A stretch of DNA of 64,000 nucleotides from positions 1 to 64,000 of the forward strand of contig NZ_JASTLC010000002.1 in NCBI RefSeq assembly GCF_030499575.1, written 5' to 3'. A program made the position numbers and the translations under genes. Position 1 is the first letter of the stretch; each line of letters opens with the position of its first letter. The DNA comes from Streptomyces sp. DG2A-72 (GTDB taxonomy: Bacteria; Actinomycetota; Actinomycetes; Streptomycetales; Streptomycetaceae). This document shows, in pieces, positions 1 to 7,517 of this stretch. Under the pieces are notes generated by a model. That model was not told the DNA's origin, did no database searches, and was given only the letters and a program-made list of their open reading frames with translations.

Positions 1-128
1 CAGGTGCTGCGAGGAGGTTCACTGGGTAGTAAGTTAACCTTAGCAATACGTTGTTGTGCCTGCTACTTCGTTCAGTTACGTATTGCTAAGGTTAACTTAC
101 TACCCAGTGAACCTCCTCGCAGCACCTG
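1..128. other. Oxford Nanopore native-barcode adapter, inverted pair (artefact)
   Basis: Bases 1-51 and 78-128 are perfect reverse complements around a 26-base loop. Read left to right from 64 the sequence is the ligation adapter (TACTTCGTTCAGTTACG... to 87), the flank AAGGTTAA at 88-95, a 24-base barcode at 96-119 and the flank CAGCACCT at 120-127. The left arm is the same barcode construct reversed. From memory the barcode is native barcode 23 of the kit. This is untrimmed sequencing adapter at a contig end, not a telomere or hairpin of the organism. Confidence 0.95.
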
Positions 129-137
129 GCGCGTCTC

Positions 138-431
138 TCAGCCGTCGACCTTCTCGGCCTCTTCCTCGCTCTCCTCCTCGACTTCCGCCTCGAAGTGGAG
201 ATATCCCGATCGCACGATGCTGTCCGGGTCAACGGAGTTGAAGCGGGCGAGGTGGAACACGTTCGCGAGGAGGTCCCCGGCGATTTCGCCGAGGGCGTCC
301 TCGCCCATGCCGAGGGTTCCGTCGCTGTAGTTCTGACCGGTCTTCAGGCCGAATGCCTCAAGGGCAGCCAGGGCCCAAAAGGCGCGAGTCTTGTTCGCCT
401 CGGCCGGTCCGTCCGTGTAAAGGTCCGTCAT
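138..431 (-). CDS. small acidic hypothetical protein
   Basis: A 97-residue protein starting with ATG at 431. It is mostly helical in character and ends in an acidic tail rich in Glu (EVEEESEEEAEK). I see no catalytic motif, signal peptide or membrane segment. It is the last gene of the minus-strand transfer operon, 21 bp downstream of a zinc-ribbon protein, so it is probably expressed with the conjugation genes. Its function is unknown. The gene ends only 10 bp from the adapter artefact, but its stop codon is inside genuine sequence, so it appears complete. Confidence 0.7.
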   Translation of the reverse strand: MTDLYTDGPAEANKTRAFWALAALEAFGLKTGQNYSDGTLGMGEDALGEIAGDLLANVFHLARFNSVDPDSIVRSGYLHFEAEVEEESEEEAEKVDG

Positions 432-452
432 TTCCCTTGCTCCTTCCTCTGG

Positions 453-1172
453 TTACTTCTGGTAGGCGGTAATTCGGGCGCGGACCTTTTCGGCGTCGAG
501 GCATTCGGGGTGCCGGAAAGTCGAGGGCGGATTCCCGTTGCGGCCCCGGAGGTGGGACCAGTAGCGGGGGCCCTGCCAGCCGCACAGTCCGCACTTGAGG
601 GCCCACGGGTTATCCGCCCCGGGGTAGCCGTGGAGCGGCGTCCACAGGTGCTCGGTCAGTCCGGCCATGGCCGCGTGTGCCGCCTTGGTGTTGCGGGGCG
701 TGGCGGGCATTCGGGGGTGCAGCAGGGGGACGGGGCCGACGAGTTCGCGGGGGGCGGCGGTGCCGGTCTCGGTGTTCTTCTGCGGGGTGATGCGGCCCGC
801 GTCGAATTCCTCGGTGAGGTAGCGCGCGGCGGCTTCACTGCCGGTGCTTCCGGCGCCGACTCGGAATTCGTCGGACTGTCCAGCGGGGACGGCGTACCAA
901 GCGCCGTGCCACCGGTAGATGAGTCCGACGTTCTTTCCGTCGACGTTGACGGGGTATCGGCATTCCTGGTCGGCGTCGCCGAGCTGGAAGCGGGTAGTGT
1001 CCTGCATTTCCTGTGCCTCTCGTTCGTTCTCTTCACAGTCGGAGCACCCGCATTCGGCGGGGTCCATGTCGCCGAGGGAATGCACGTGACAGTCCGTGCA
1101 AATTCCGTCGTCGTGGACGGAGTCAACCCATTCGTTGCAGTAGTTACAGGTGACGGTTTCCTTGGGCCTCAT
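453..1172 (-). CDS. zinc-ribbon hypothetical protein
   Basis: A 239-residue protein. I chose the ATG at 1172 because it overlaps the stop of the upstream gene as ATGA, the pattern used across this operon. A longer frame reaches 1235 but would overlap that gene by 67 bp. The N-terminus holds paired cysteines in the order CNYC, CTDC, CGCSDC, and the C-terminus has a CGLCGW...HPEC pair, so two metal-binding knuckles are likely. The centre has no recognisable enzyme motif. It probably binds zinc and nucleic acid or protein, but the role is unknown. Confidence 0.72.
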   Translation of the reverse strand: MRPKETVTCNYCNEWVDSVHDDGICTDCHVHSLGDMDPAECGCSDCEENEREAQEMQDTTRFQLGDADQECRYPVNVDGKNVGLIYRWHGAWYAVPAGQSDEFRVGAGSTGSEAAARYLTEEFDAGRITPQKNTETGTAAPRELVGPVPLLHPRMPATPRNTKAAHAAMAGLTEHLWTPLHGYPGADNPWALKCGLCGWQGPRYWSHLRGRNGNPPSTFRHPECLDAEKVRARITAYQK

Positions 1173-1507
1173 TGCGTCGGCTCCGAGATTTTGAGCCCGG
1201 CGTCCATGGCGTCGAGGATGTCGGCGGCGGCCCATTCAAAGGAGTTGAGGAGGCTTGCCTCGAAATGGGAGTCGAGGGGTTCGTCGAGGTATTCGGCGAG
1301 GTACTCGTGCAGTCGCTCGCGCGCCTCGGTCGGGTCGTGCACCTTGCCGAGGGTGCCGGTCTCGTCGACCGCCCAGACCTCGAATCCGTCGAGGTCGATA
1401 TCGCGGCTGTCGAGGAGGTTTCCGCATTCGGGGCAGCCGAACAGGCCGTCGGGCCGAATACCGTAGGCCGATAGGCCGCCGCACTGCGGGCAGGTAATTG
1501 GGGTCAC
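1169..1507 (-). CDS. small zinc-ribbon protein
   Basis: A 112-residue protein beginning VTPITCPQCGG with a GTG at 1507, preceded by an AAAGG ribosome site. The open frame continues upstream to 1861, but that extension runs through the palindromic repeat region and reads as low-complexity Arg/Ala/Gly, so the short start is preferred. CPQC and CPEC pairs near residues 6-32 form one zinc ribbon. The rest is an acidic helical domain rich in Asp, Glu and Leu. It is translationally coupled to the next gene by ATGA. Function unknown. Confidence 0.7.
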   Translation of the reverse strand: MTPITCPQCGGLSAYGIRPDGLFGCPECGNLLDSRDIDLDGFEVWAVDETGTLGKVHDPTEARERLHEYLAEYLDEPLDSHFEASLLNSFEWAAADILDAMDAGLKISEPTQ

Positions 1508-1589
1508 GGAAATAGCGCCTTTCGCGTTGTGCTTCCGGGGCGTGACCCAGGAGGCCGCGCGGCGCGCCGCGTGCTTTTCGGCCCGGTGC

Positions 1590-1712
1590 GCGCCGAAGGC
1601 GCAGGGCCGAAAACCCTTTGCCGGTGAACGCGCCCGAAGGGCGCCCGGCAAAGGGCGGTCCGCGAAGCGGACCGAATCGGCGGTGAACGCGCCGAAGGCG
1701 CCCGCCGATTCG
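1590..1712. repeat. cluster of nested palindromes with GAA triloops
   Basis: Four hairpins follow one another. GCGCC-GAA-GGCGC is at 1590-1602. CCCTTTGCCGG (1614-1624) pairs with 1645-1655 and encloses GCGCCC-GAA-GGGCGC at 1630-1644. GGTCCGC-GAA-GCGGACC is at 1657-1673. CGAATCGGCGG (1673-1683) pairs with 1702-1712 and encloses GCGCC-GAA-GGCGC at 1689-1701. The second and fourth units share the layout stem, TGAAC, inner hairpin. The 405-bp gap 1508-1912 otherwise holds only the terminator at 1859-1896. Confidence 0.85.
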
Positions 1713-1858
1713 CCCGGAGGGGCCGCCAGGCCCCGCAGGGCGGTGCGCGGCGTGCCGTGTGGCACCCTGGGCCACGCCCCGGAAATAAGGGCCCGTGAGG
1801 GCGTTAAGCGGCTCGCTGCGCCTTTGCTGCTCCGTGCTGCGCCCGGGGGGCGGGAATG

Positions 1859-1896
1859 CAAAGGGCCCCTCTCCCGGATGGGAGAGGGGCCCTTTG
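1859..1896 (-). terminator. strong intrinsic terminator
   Basis: A perfect 16-bp stem, CAAAGGGCCCCTCTCC at 1859-1874 and its complement at 1881-1896, with a 6-base loop. It lies 17 bp downstream of the stop of the 1913-2866 gene and separates it from the zinc-ribbon genes to the left. Confidence 0.85.
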
Positions 1897-1912
1897 TGGG
1901 GTGGCTACGCCG

Positions 1913-2866
1913 TTATGCCGCTGCGCCGCTTTCGATCCAGTGGATTATGTCGCGGGCGCGCCGCGCGTTCGCCTCGGCGTGCGACGGGCTCGGGAACGCC
2001 ACCAGAAGGTTCAAGAGCGGCTCGGCGATTTCGCGGGCCGACTCGGCGTCCTGGTCCCGCAGCAACCGCCACGCCCCGTGTGCGTTGCGGAGGACGCGCG
2101 CGCTCTCCTCCTGGGGCGCCATGGCGTCGCGCTGACGCTGCGCGGTCTCGACGAGGAGCTCGGTCGTCTCGGCCCATTCGTGGGTGTGTGCGGTGCTGGC
2201 GAGAGTCAGCCATGCCCGCACGGTCAGCACGTTGACCGTGTGCGGGTGCAGCGGGCCGAACTGCTTGGTGAGGTCCGTTTCGAGCTGGTAGGCCGTGACG
2301 ATGGCCTCGGCGAGGGCTCCGGCGCGCTGGTGCGTGGCGAGCTGCTCCCACGGGGCGCGGTACTCCTCGGGGAGCGGGCTGTTCCACTCCTCGGGGACGG
2401 GGTGGCCCCATGCGTTGGTCTCGGCGGCCCGCGGCGCCGGCGTCTGTCCGGCCGTCGTCTGGTGCCCGTGGCCCATGAAGGCCGGGGGCGTCTCGCGGCG
2501 CATGGCGACGGTGAACTCGTCGGCGTCCGAGTACGGGTGCCGGCCGCTGCTGGGCGGCGGCGGGGCGGGCTGGGGCGCCGGGGGCGGCGGTACGGGGTGC
2601 GGGCGGTCGAGGGTGGTCACGGTGCCGTCGGTGGCCACGATCAGGGGCCACGCGGTGCCGTCGGCGTCCTTGGCGAGGACGCGCACGGGGCGGCCGTGTA
2701 GCGCGGCCTTGACGCGGACCTCACCGAGGGCCAGGAGGCGGGCCTCGTCGGGGTCGAGGCCGGGGCCTGTGACCTCCTGGCCGTTGACGGCGGCGGCGCC
2801 GTTCGCGTTGAGGGTGATGGTGTAGACGGGCGTAGCGGGGACGGTCTCGGGGTCGATGCTGGTCAT
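1913..2866 (-). CDS. hypothetical protein with helical-repeat C-terminus
   Basis: A 317-residue protein starting with ATG at 2866. Residues 1-90 are beta-rich (short Thr/Val strands and NGQEVTG turns). Residues 90-115 are a Pro-rich linker. Residues 160-317 are all-helical with spacing reminiscent of TPR-type repeats (WEQLATHQRAGALAEAIVTAY, LTVRAWLTLASTAHTHEW). There is no signal peptide or membrane segment, so it is cytosolic. It sits directly downstream of the cell-wall hydrolase gene of the transfer operon and ends at a strong terminator. A structural or regulatory accessory role in transfer is only inferred. Confidence 0.7.
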   Translation of the reverse strand: MTSIDPETVPATPVYTITLNANGAAAVNGQEVTGPGLDPDEARLLALGEVRVKAALHGRPVRVLAKDADGTAWPLIVATDGTVTTLDRPHPVPPPPAPQPAPPPPSSGRHPYSDADEFTVAMRRETPPAFMGHGHQTTAGQTPAPRAAETNAWGHPVPEEWNSPLPEEYRAPWEQLATHQRAGALAEAIVTAYQLETDLTKQFGPLHPHTVNVLTVRAWLTLASTAHTHEWAETTELLVETAQRQRDAMAPQEESARVLRNAHGAWRLLRDQDAESAREIAEPLLNLLVAFPSPSHAEANARRARDIIHWIESGAAA

Positions 2867-2884
2867 TGGTGCTGTCTCTCCGCT

Positions 2885-4057
2885 CTATCCACCCTTTGGG
2901 AAATACGGCGGCGCCCATCCGAGATAGGTTGCCTGCCAGTGCTTCTCAATGTACGTCGCCGGAACGATGTCGATATAACCAGGGCGAAGTACATCATTGC
3001 TCGCGATTTTCCCATCACCGATATAGATAGCGACGTGCCCCGCTCGTTTTCCGGTGTCCCAATACATGAGGGCGCCGGGCGGAGGCATCCGGTCGCCGTC
3101 GTGTTTCATACTCGCTGGCATTTCCTTGTAGTGGTCTATTGCGTAATTGACTCCGGAGAAATTCCAGCCGTAGGCGCGGGCGACAAAGGCCAGGCAAGCG
3201 CGGTACCAATCGCCGGTTCCGTTCGCGGCTTCGTTCTTGGCCCACGCGATGGCGTCGGCCGTCGAGCGCGGGTTCTTGACCGCTGCCGGCCAGTCGGCGG
3301 CGCCGTCGTGGAACGGGTCACCGGTCTTGCCACTGCCGCCGCCGTTGTCCTCGGGGTAGCACTCGCCGTCGTCGCTCTGGTCCGTGCTGGTGTCGTCGGC
3401 CTGGTCCCCGCCGGTCGAGCTGTCGCTCGTCGTTGCGCGTTCGAGGTCGATCCCGGCGTCTTTGGCTATGTCGCGGGCGGCGCTCTCCTGCCCCGCGTAG
3501 AGCTGCTCGTACTCCTCGGCCGGGTGCTGGACGGACGCGGCGGCCTTCCAGAGCGGCATGGTTTCCCAGCCCTTGACGTCGGTCAGGCCATGGATGCCGA
3601 CCGTGGACTTCGGGTCGGCGCCGAACAGAAACATCCGGGTGGCGTACTCGGGGTTCATGAGCTGCGTCACGGTTCCCCACCCTTGCGAGGGGCGTTGCTG
3701 GAAGAGCCCGACGCTATCGAGGTGGCCATGATCCAGATTGAGGAGGCTGGACTCCTGAAGCGCGGTCATGAGGGCGATAAGGGTTGCGCGTCCGGACAGG
3801 CCGCCGTCTGCGGCAACGGTGTCAATGATCTTGGCGTTGGCTATCTGGTTCTTCCGGACGTCGCCCGACGTGTTGTTCTGGGCTTGGTCGCCGTCGTCGT
3901 CGCCGTAGTCGACGCTCGGTTCTCCGCGGTCGCCGCACGAGTTGGCGAACGCCTGCCCTCCGCCGGCACCGGCCATGAAGCCGAGGATGCAGAGGAAGAG
4001 CACGAAGACGACGGCGCCGATGGCGTACGCCTTGAGCTTGACCGTGCCCTTCGTCAT
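2885..4057 (-). CDS. transglycosylase-like and NlpC/P60 cell-wall hydrolase of the transfer apparatus
   Basis: About 390 residues. An N-terminal membrane anchor (AIGAVVFVLFLCILGFMAGAGG) is followed by a lysozyme-like domain (TALQESSLLNLDHGHLDSVGLFQQRPSQGW, with the expected catalytic Glu). After an acidic Ser/Thr linker comes a C-terminal NlpC/P60 domain with the Cys of ACLAFVARAYGW and the His of GHVAIYIGDG. Such two-domain hydrolases open the peptidoglycan locally for Gram-positive type IV secretion. ATG 4057 is used here. A GTG at 4093 overlapping the upstream TAG by one base (TAGTG) is a plausible coupled alternative that adds 12 residues. Confidence 0.85.
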   Translation of the reverse strand: MTKGTVKLKAYAIGAVVFVLFLCILGFMAGAGGGQAFANSCGDRGEPSVDYGDDDGDQAQNNTSGDVRKNQIANAKIIDTVAADGGLSGRATLIALMTALQESSLLNLDHGHLDSVGLFQQRPSQGWGTVTQLMNPEYATRMFLFGADPKSTVGIHGLTDVKGWETMPLWKAAASVQHPAEEYEQLYAGQESAARDIAKDAGIDLERATTSDSSTGGDQADDTSTDQSDDGECYPEDNGGGSGKTGDPFHDGAADWPAAVKNPRSTADAIAWAKNEAANGTGDWYRACLAFVARAYGWNFSGVNYAIDHYKEMPASMKHDGDRMPPPGALMYWDTGKRAGHVAIYIGDGKIASNDVLRPGYIDIVPATYIEKHWQATYLGWAPPYFPKGG

Positions 4058-4092
4058 GGTCGACAGGGCGCGGGCTGCGTCGCGTCCTTCCA

Positions 4093-4875
4093 CTACAGGC
4101 CCACGATTCGGGACACGTGCCACCCGTTGCCGCTGTTGGTCAACTCGGCCTGTACGACGGTGTTTTCGCTGTAGTCGGTGTATCCCTCGACGTCGACCTT
4201 CGCCGTCACCTTCCGCCACACCCGGACGGGGGTGTCGACCGGGAGTTTGCTGTCTGCCGGCCCGGCCTTGACTGTGCTCACGGTGGCCACCCCGCCGCGG
4301 CTGACGAGCTTCTCCCACGACGGGTCATCCTGGCTGGCCAGGTTCTCGACGAGAGCGGGCGTCATGTAGGCGGCGGCCCGCAGGACGGAGGCCGAATGGT
4401 CGCCGTCCTGCGGGGGGTTGCGGGTCAGGTAGAGGCGCAGGGCCTCGACCGCGACGTGGTCCGGGTCGCTGAGGTCGACGGCCGCGGACGGGGACGAGCT
4501 CGGCGTCGCCGAGCTCGCGCTCGGAGAGGAGGCGGGCGCGCCGTCCTGGGCGCCGGGGGTCGGCGTCGCGGTGGCCGCCGTGCTGGGGGTCTGGTGGTCA
4601 CTGGCACCGAGGAGGCCGGGCCACAGGAAGCGGGCGCCGGCACCCGCGGCCAGGACCGCCACAACGACGATCAGGGCCGCGGCCGGGCGGATGGGCTCGC
4701 GGCGGCGTACGTCGCGGACCCATTCCTTCGAGTTGCGTCGGACCTCCTCGCGGTGCTCGCGCTTGGCCGCCCGCCGGTTGCGGCGCCCCTTCGTGCGCTT
4801 GACCTCGTCCGGGTACTGGAAGCTGGCGAGGATCTCCCGATAGTCCTGCGGGGTGCGCTCGTCCTTCTTGGCCAT
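4093..4875 (-). CDS. single-pass membrane protein of the transfer operon
   Basis: A 260-residue protein. Residues 1-60 are strongly basic and cytosolic. One membrane segment (AAALIVVVAVLAAGAGARFLWPGLL) lies near residue 65-90. A Ser/Thr/Pro/Ala linker follows, then an extracytoplasmic domain of about 130 residues (DHVAVEALRLYL...GNGWHVSRIVGL). Topology and position match VirB8/TcpC-like assembly factors or mating-channel accessory proteins, but the sequence alone does not prove this. The start ATG lies 3 bp after the stop of the VirB6-like gene. It is located between that gene and the cell-wall hydrolase. Confidence 0.75.
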   Translation of the reverse strand: MAKKDERTPQDYREILASFQYPDEVKRTKGRRNRRAAKREHREEVRRNSKEWVRDVRRREPIRPAAALIVVVAVLAAGAGARFLWPGLLGASDHQTPSTAATATPTPGAQDGAPASSPSASSATPSSSPSAAVDLSDPDHVAVEALRLYLTRNPPQDGDHSASVLRAAAYMTPALVENLASQDDPSWEKLVSRGGVATVSTVKAGPADSKLPVDTPVRVWRKVTAKVDVEGYTDYSENTVVQAELTNSGNGWHVSRIVGL

Positions 4876-4878
4876 GGC

Positions 4879-6894
4879 TCACCCCTTCTTGTTGGTGTTG
4901 GTCGTGTTCCTGGGGGCGGGCGGGAGCTCGCGACGGGCGGGGGCTGCGGCGCGCGGCGGCGGCTGCTGCCCGCTGCGGGCCGGGCGCTTGGGCGGCCCGT
5001 TGGGGGTCGAGCGGATCACCGTCGCCTGAATGAGCTTCGGCTCGCCGGGCGCGGCCGGTGGCGGGGCCTGCCGGAACGCGTAGTTGGGCGTCGTGCCGTT
5101 CTCCGGCCGCATGGTCGGAGTGGCGGGACGGCCGGTCGTGGTGCTACTTCCCGCCGGCAGGGCCCTCGGACCCTGTGGCTGCGGGGGCAGCGTGGCGCGG
5201 GCCTTGCCTTGTACGTCCGGGCGCGGCTCACGGTCGAGGGTGACCGTGGGGCCGCTGCTCGTACGGCCGCCGGGGATCGCCCGCCGCGGGTCGCCGGGCG
5301 GCAGGGCGGGACCGGCGCCGCCACCGGCCGGGGCCGGGAGGGGGCGCGGCGCAGGGGGCCGCTGTGGCGGTACGCGGGTGAGAGTGGCGTCGATGTCGTC
5401 GCCTCCGCCGCCACCACCGGGAAGCGCGGGGCCGTTGTTGCCTCCCCCTCCTCCCCCTCCTCCGCCAGGAGTACGGCGGCGGCGGGGAAGGGAGATCGGC
5501 GGGCGAGGAATACCGGAGCCTCCTCGGCCCCGGCCGCCGCCTCCGCCACGGCTGAGGAGCCTGGTCAGCATCGCGCCGGCAACCATGCCGTTGGTGGTGC
5601 CGCGGACGCCGAAGATCTGCGCAATCACTCCCCGGAAGTTGAAGCCGACGACGGCCGCGGCAATCGACAGGCCGGAGGAGGGCAGCCAACCGTACTGCTG
5701 GAACATCTGCATGGCGGCGACCTGCACCGTCAGGACCGCGCCGAGGACCATGGTCGCGATGGTCGACTCAAGGCAACGCGCGAGGACTTGATCGAACCAG
5801 GCCAGGCCCCACTGTCGCGGGCGGCCGGGGATCACCCAGAGGCACGCAAAAATGACGCCGGTCAACAGGAGCATCAAGGCGCCGAGGAGGCTCGCCAGGC
5901 TGGTGAAGGCGAGGACCAGGACGAGACCGGCGAACAGAATGATGGAGATCAGCGACGGGACGGTGACCATGATTCGCCCGACGGGGCTGTGTCCCTGACG
6001 CCAGGTCACGCTACCGCTTCCGACCGCCTCGTCTGTGACGTTCTCTTGCAGCCACTTTTTCCGCTTGTCCTTGTCCGCTCCCTGGTCGAGGAGATCTTTT
6101 CCGTACTTCTCACAGACCTCGAAACTTCCGAATTCCGCGACACACCAGGGAGTTGACACGTAAGCACGCCACACGGCGTCAGACGATTTGCGGAGCATAT
6201 CGTCTCGGCCGTTGCCGCTGAATTTCGGCTCGTGGTCGAGCTTGAACGGGAAATCTCCCGAGCCATCACCGATTCCCTTCGATGCGGCATTCAGGGTGAC
6301 GGATGCTCCGACTTGGCGCACCGAGTCGACACCGGAAATCCAAGTCGAGGGGCTGGTCAGCAGGGAGACCGCCACCACGCCGGAGATGCCCACCCAGGCG
6401 ATTTGCGACATGGCTCCGCCGCCGCCACCGCGCTTGTGCTGGACGAACGCGACGAGGCCGCCCACTGCAAGGGCGCTCGGAAGGAGGGTCTCCGTGAGTC
6501 CCTTCGCGGCTCCGCCGATGCTGTCGGCCATGGCGTTTTCGAGCGGAGGGATACGGGTCAGTTGGAAAACCCACGTGACGATGACGACGCACGCCTGACC
6601 GATCACGGCAATGAACGCCATGGTGATGTCAGCGACGAATTCGGCCATCGGATCGAGGACGTCCCACTTACCGAAATCTGAGTCGAGCATCCACAGGTTC
6701 GGGTTTTGGTAGGTCTCGTAAAGGGTCCCTTGCCCCTTGGGAATGCTGCTGTCGGGTGACGGCATGAGGTCGCCGATTCCGACGGGGTCAATGTCTGCGG
6801 CGCTTGCGTGTCCAGCGCACACCATCAAGGTGGTGAGCGCGAACAGAATCGGAATGACCACGTTCCGCAGGCGCGGAACCTGATAGACGAGCAC
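4879..6894 (-). CDS. VirB6/TrbL-like polytopic membrane protein
   Basis: About 671 residues from a GTG at 6894, preceded by GGGGGG and placed 2 bp after the stop of the lipoprotein gene. A signal-like segment (VVIPILFALTTLMVCAGHASAA) is followed by multiple hydrophobic helices (FVADITMAFIAVIGQACVVIVTWVF, ISIILFAGLVLVLAFTSLASLL, LGALMLLLTGVIFACLWVIPG, STIATMVLGAVLTVQVAAM). The last 200 residues are a Gly/Pro/Arg-rich, probably disordered cytoplasmic tail. Length and topology match the channel-forming VirB6/TrbL class of type IV secretion. Poly-Gly runs in the tail are homopolymer-prone and worth checking for sequence errors. Confidence 0.8.
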   Translation of the reverse strand: MLVYQVPRLRNVVIPILFALTTLMVCAGHASAADIDPVGIGDLMPSPDSSIPKGQGTLYETYQNPNLWMLDSDFGKWDVLDPMAEFVADITMAFIAVIGQACVVIVTWVFQLTRIPPLENAMADSIGGAAKGLTETLLPSALAVGGLVAFVQHKRGGGGGAMSQIAWVGISGVVAVSLLTSPSTWISGVDSVRQVGASVTLNAASKGIGDGSGDFPFKLDHEPKFSGNGRDDMLRKSSDAVWRAYVSTPWCVAEFGSFEVCEKYGKDLLDQGADKDKRKKWLQENVTDEAVGSGSVTWRQGHSPVGRIMVTVPSLISIILFAGLVLVLAFTSLASLLGALMLLLTGVIFACLWVIPGRPRQWGLAWFDQVLARCLESTIATMVLGAVLTVQVAAMQMFQQYGWLPSSGLSIAAAVVGFNFRGVIAQIFGVRGTTNGMVAGAMLTRLLSRGGGGGRGRGGSGIPRPPISLPRRRRTPGGGGGGGGGNNGPALPGGGGGGDDIDATLTRVPPQRPPAPRPLPAPAGGGAGPALPPGDPRRAIPGGRTSSGPTVTLDREPRPDVQGKARATLPPQPQGPRALPAGSSTTTGRPATPTMRPENGTTPNYAFRQAPPPAAPGEPKLIQATVIRSTPNGPPKRPARSGQQPPPRAAAPARRELPPAPRNTTNTNKKG

Positions 6895-6896
6895 TT

Positions 6897-7517
6897 TTAC
6901 CCCCCGGAAAGGGCAGTGCGGACCGGCGAGCCGTGCCCTTCGTCGCCCTCTTGAATGTCTTCGTGCTGGTCGACGAGCCACGCCCCGCCCTCGTCGACCA
7001 GGCGCAGCGCGCGGCGGGTCGTGGTCGACTCCTTGCCGGGCCACGTGACGGTGTAGGAGACGAGGACGCCGTACCCGGACGGGTGGGCGCCGCTGGCCGG
7101 GACCTCGACGAGGTCCGAGACCTTGACGGGGCCGGTGTCGGCGCGGTCGGGCCCGCTGGGCGTGCTGGACGCGATCGTGTTCGGCGTGGAGCCGTCGGCG
7201 TACGTCGGCGGCGAGTACGACGGCGAGGGGCTCGACGAGTCGGCGGCCGTCGGTGTCGAGTCCGGGGTGTTGCGCGCGGCGCACTCCTCGACCGTGCCGT
7301 CCCGCATGGCCTTGGTGCTCAGGCGGCAAGCGGCAGTCCAGTCAAGGGCGTTGGCGGCCTTCTGGTAGGCGCTGGCCGCCTTGAGGACGGCGTCCGTCGG
7401 GTCCTTCTGCCCGCTGCTGCCCTTGGTGTCGCCGTCGTCCGACGAGGACGAGCACCCGGCCACGGTCAGGATGCCGGCGGCGAGGATGCCCGCGGCCGTC
7501 GCCGTCTTGCGGTTCAT
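6897..7517 (-). CDS. predicted lipoprotein of the transfer operon
   Basis: A 206-residue protein. ATG 7517 overlaps the stop of the VirB4-like gene as ATGA. The N-terminus MNRKTATAAGILAAG leads to a lipobox, TVAGC, at about residue 20, so it should be lipidated and held on the outer face of the membrane. A Ser/Thr/Pro-rich region in the middle is followed by a beta-rich C-terminal domain (GYGVLVSYTVTWPGKES...GGAWLVDQHED). A role in stabilising the mating channel is inferred from its place between the ATPase and the polytopic channel gene. Confidence 0.8.
   Translation of the reverse strand: MNRKTATAAGILAAGILTVAGCSSSSDDGDTKGSSGQKDPTDAVLKAASAYQKAANALDWTAACRLSTKAMRDGTVEECAARNTPDSTPTAADSSSPSPSYSPPTYADGSTPNTIASSTPSGPDRADTGPVKVSDLVEVPASGAHPSGYGVLVSYTVTWPGKESTTTRRALRLVDEGGAWLVDQHEDIQEGDEGHGSPVRTALSGG

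Noticed and set aside
1..128. Hairpin telomere or invertible element
   Set aside because: The repeat is explained completely by adapter and barcode sequence.
195..1466. Long plus-strand open frame across the left end
   Set aside because: It lies opposite three genes coupled by overlaps with zinc-ribbon motifs, has no ribosome site and reads as Gly/Val/Arg-rich low complexity typical of high-GC antisense frames.
4117..6156. 679-codon plus-strand frame
   Set aside because: It spans two minus-strand membrane-protein genes and their junction and is Arg/Gly/Ala-rich low complexity.
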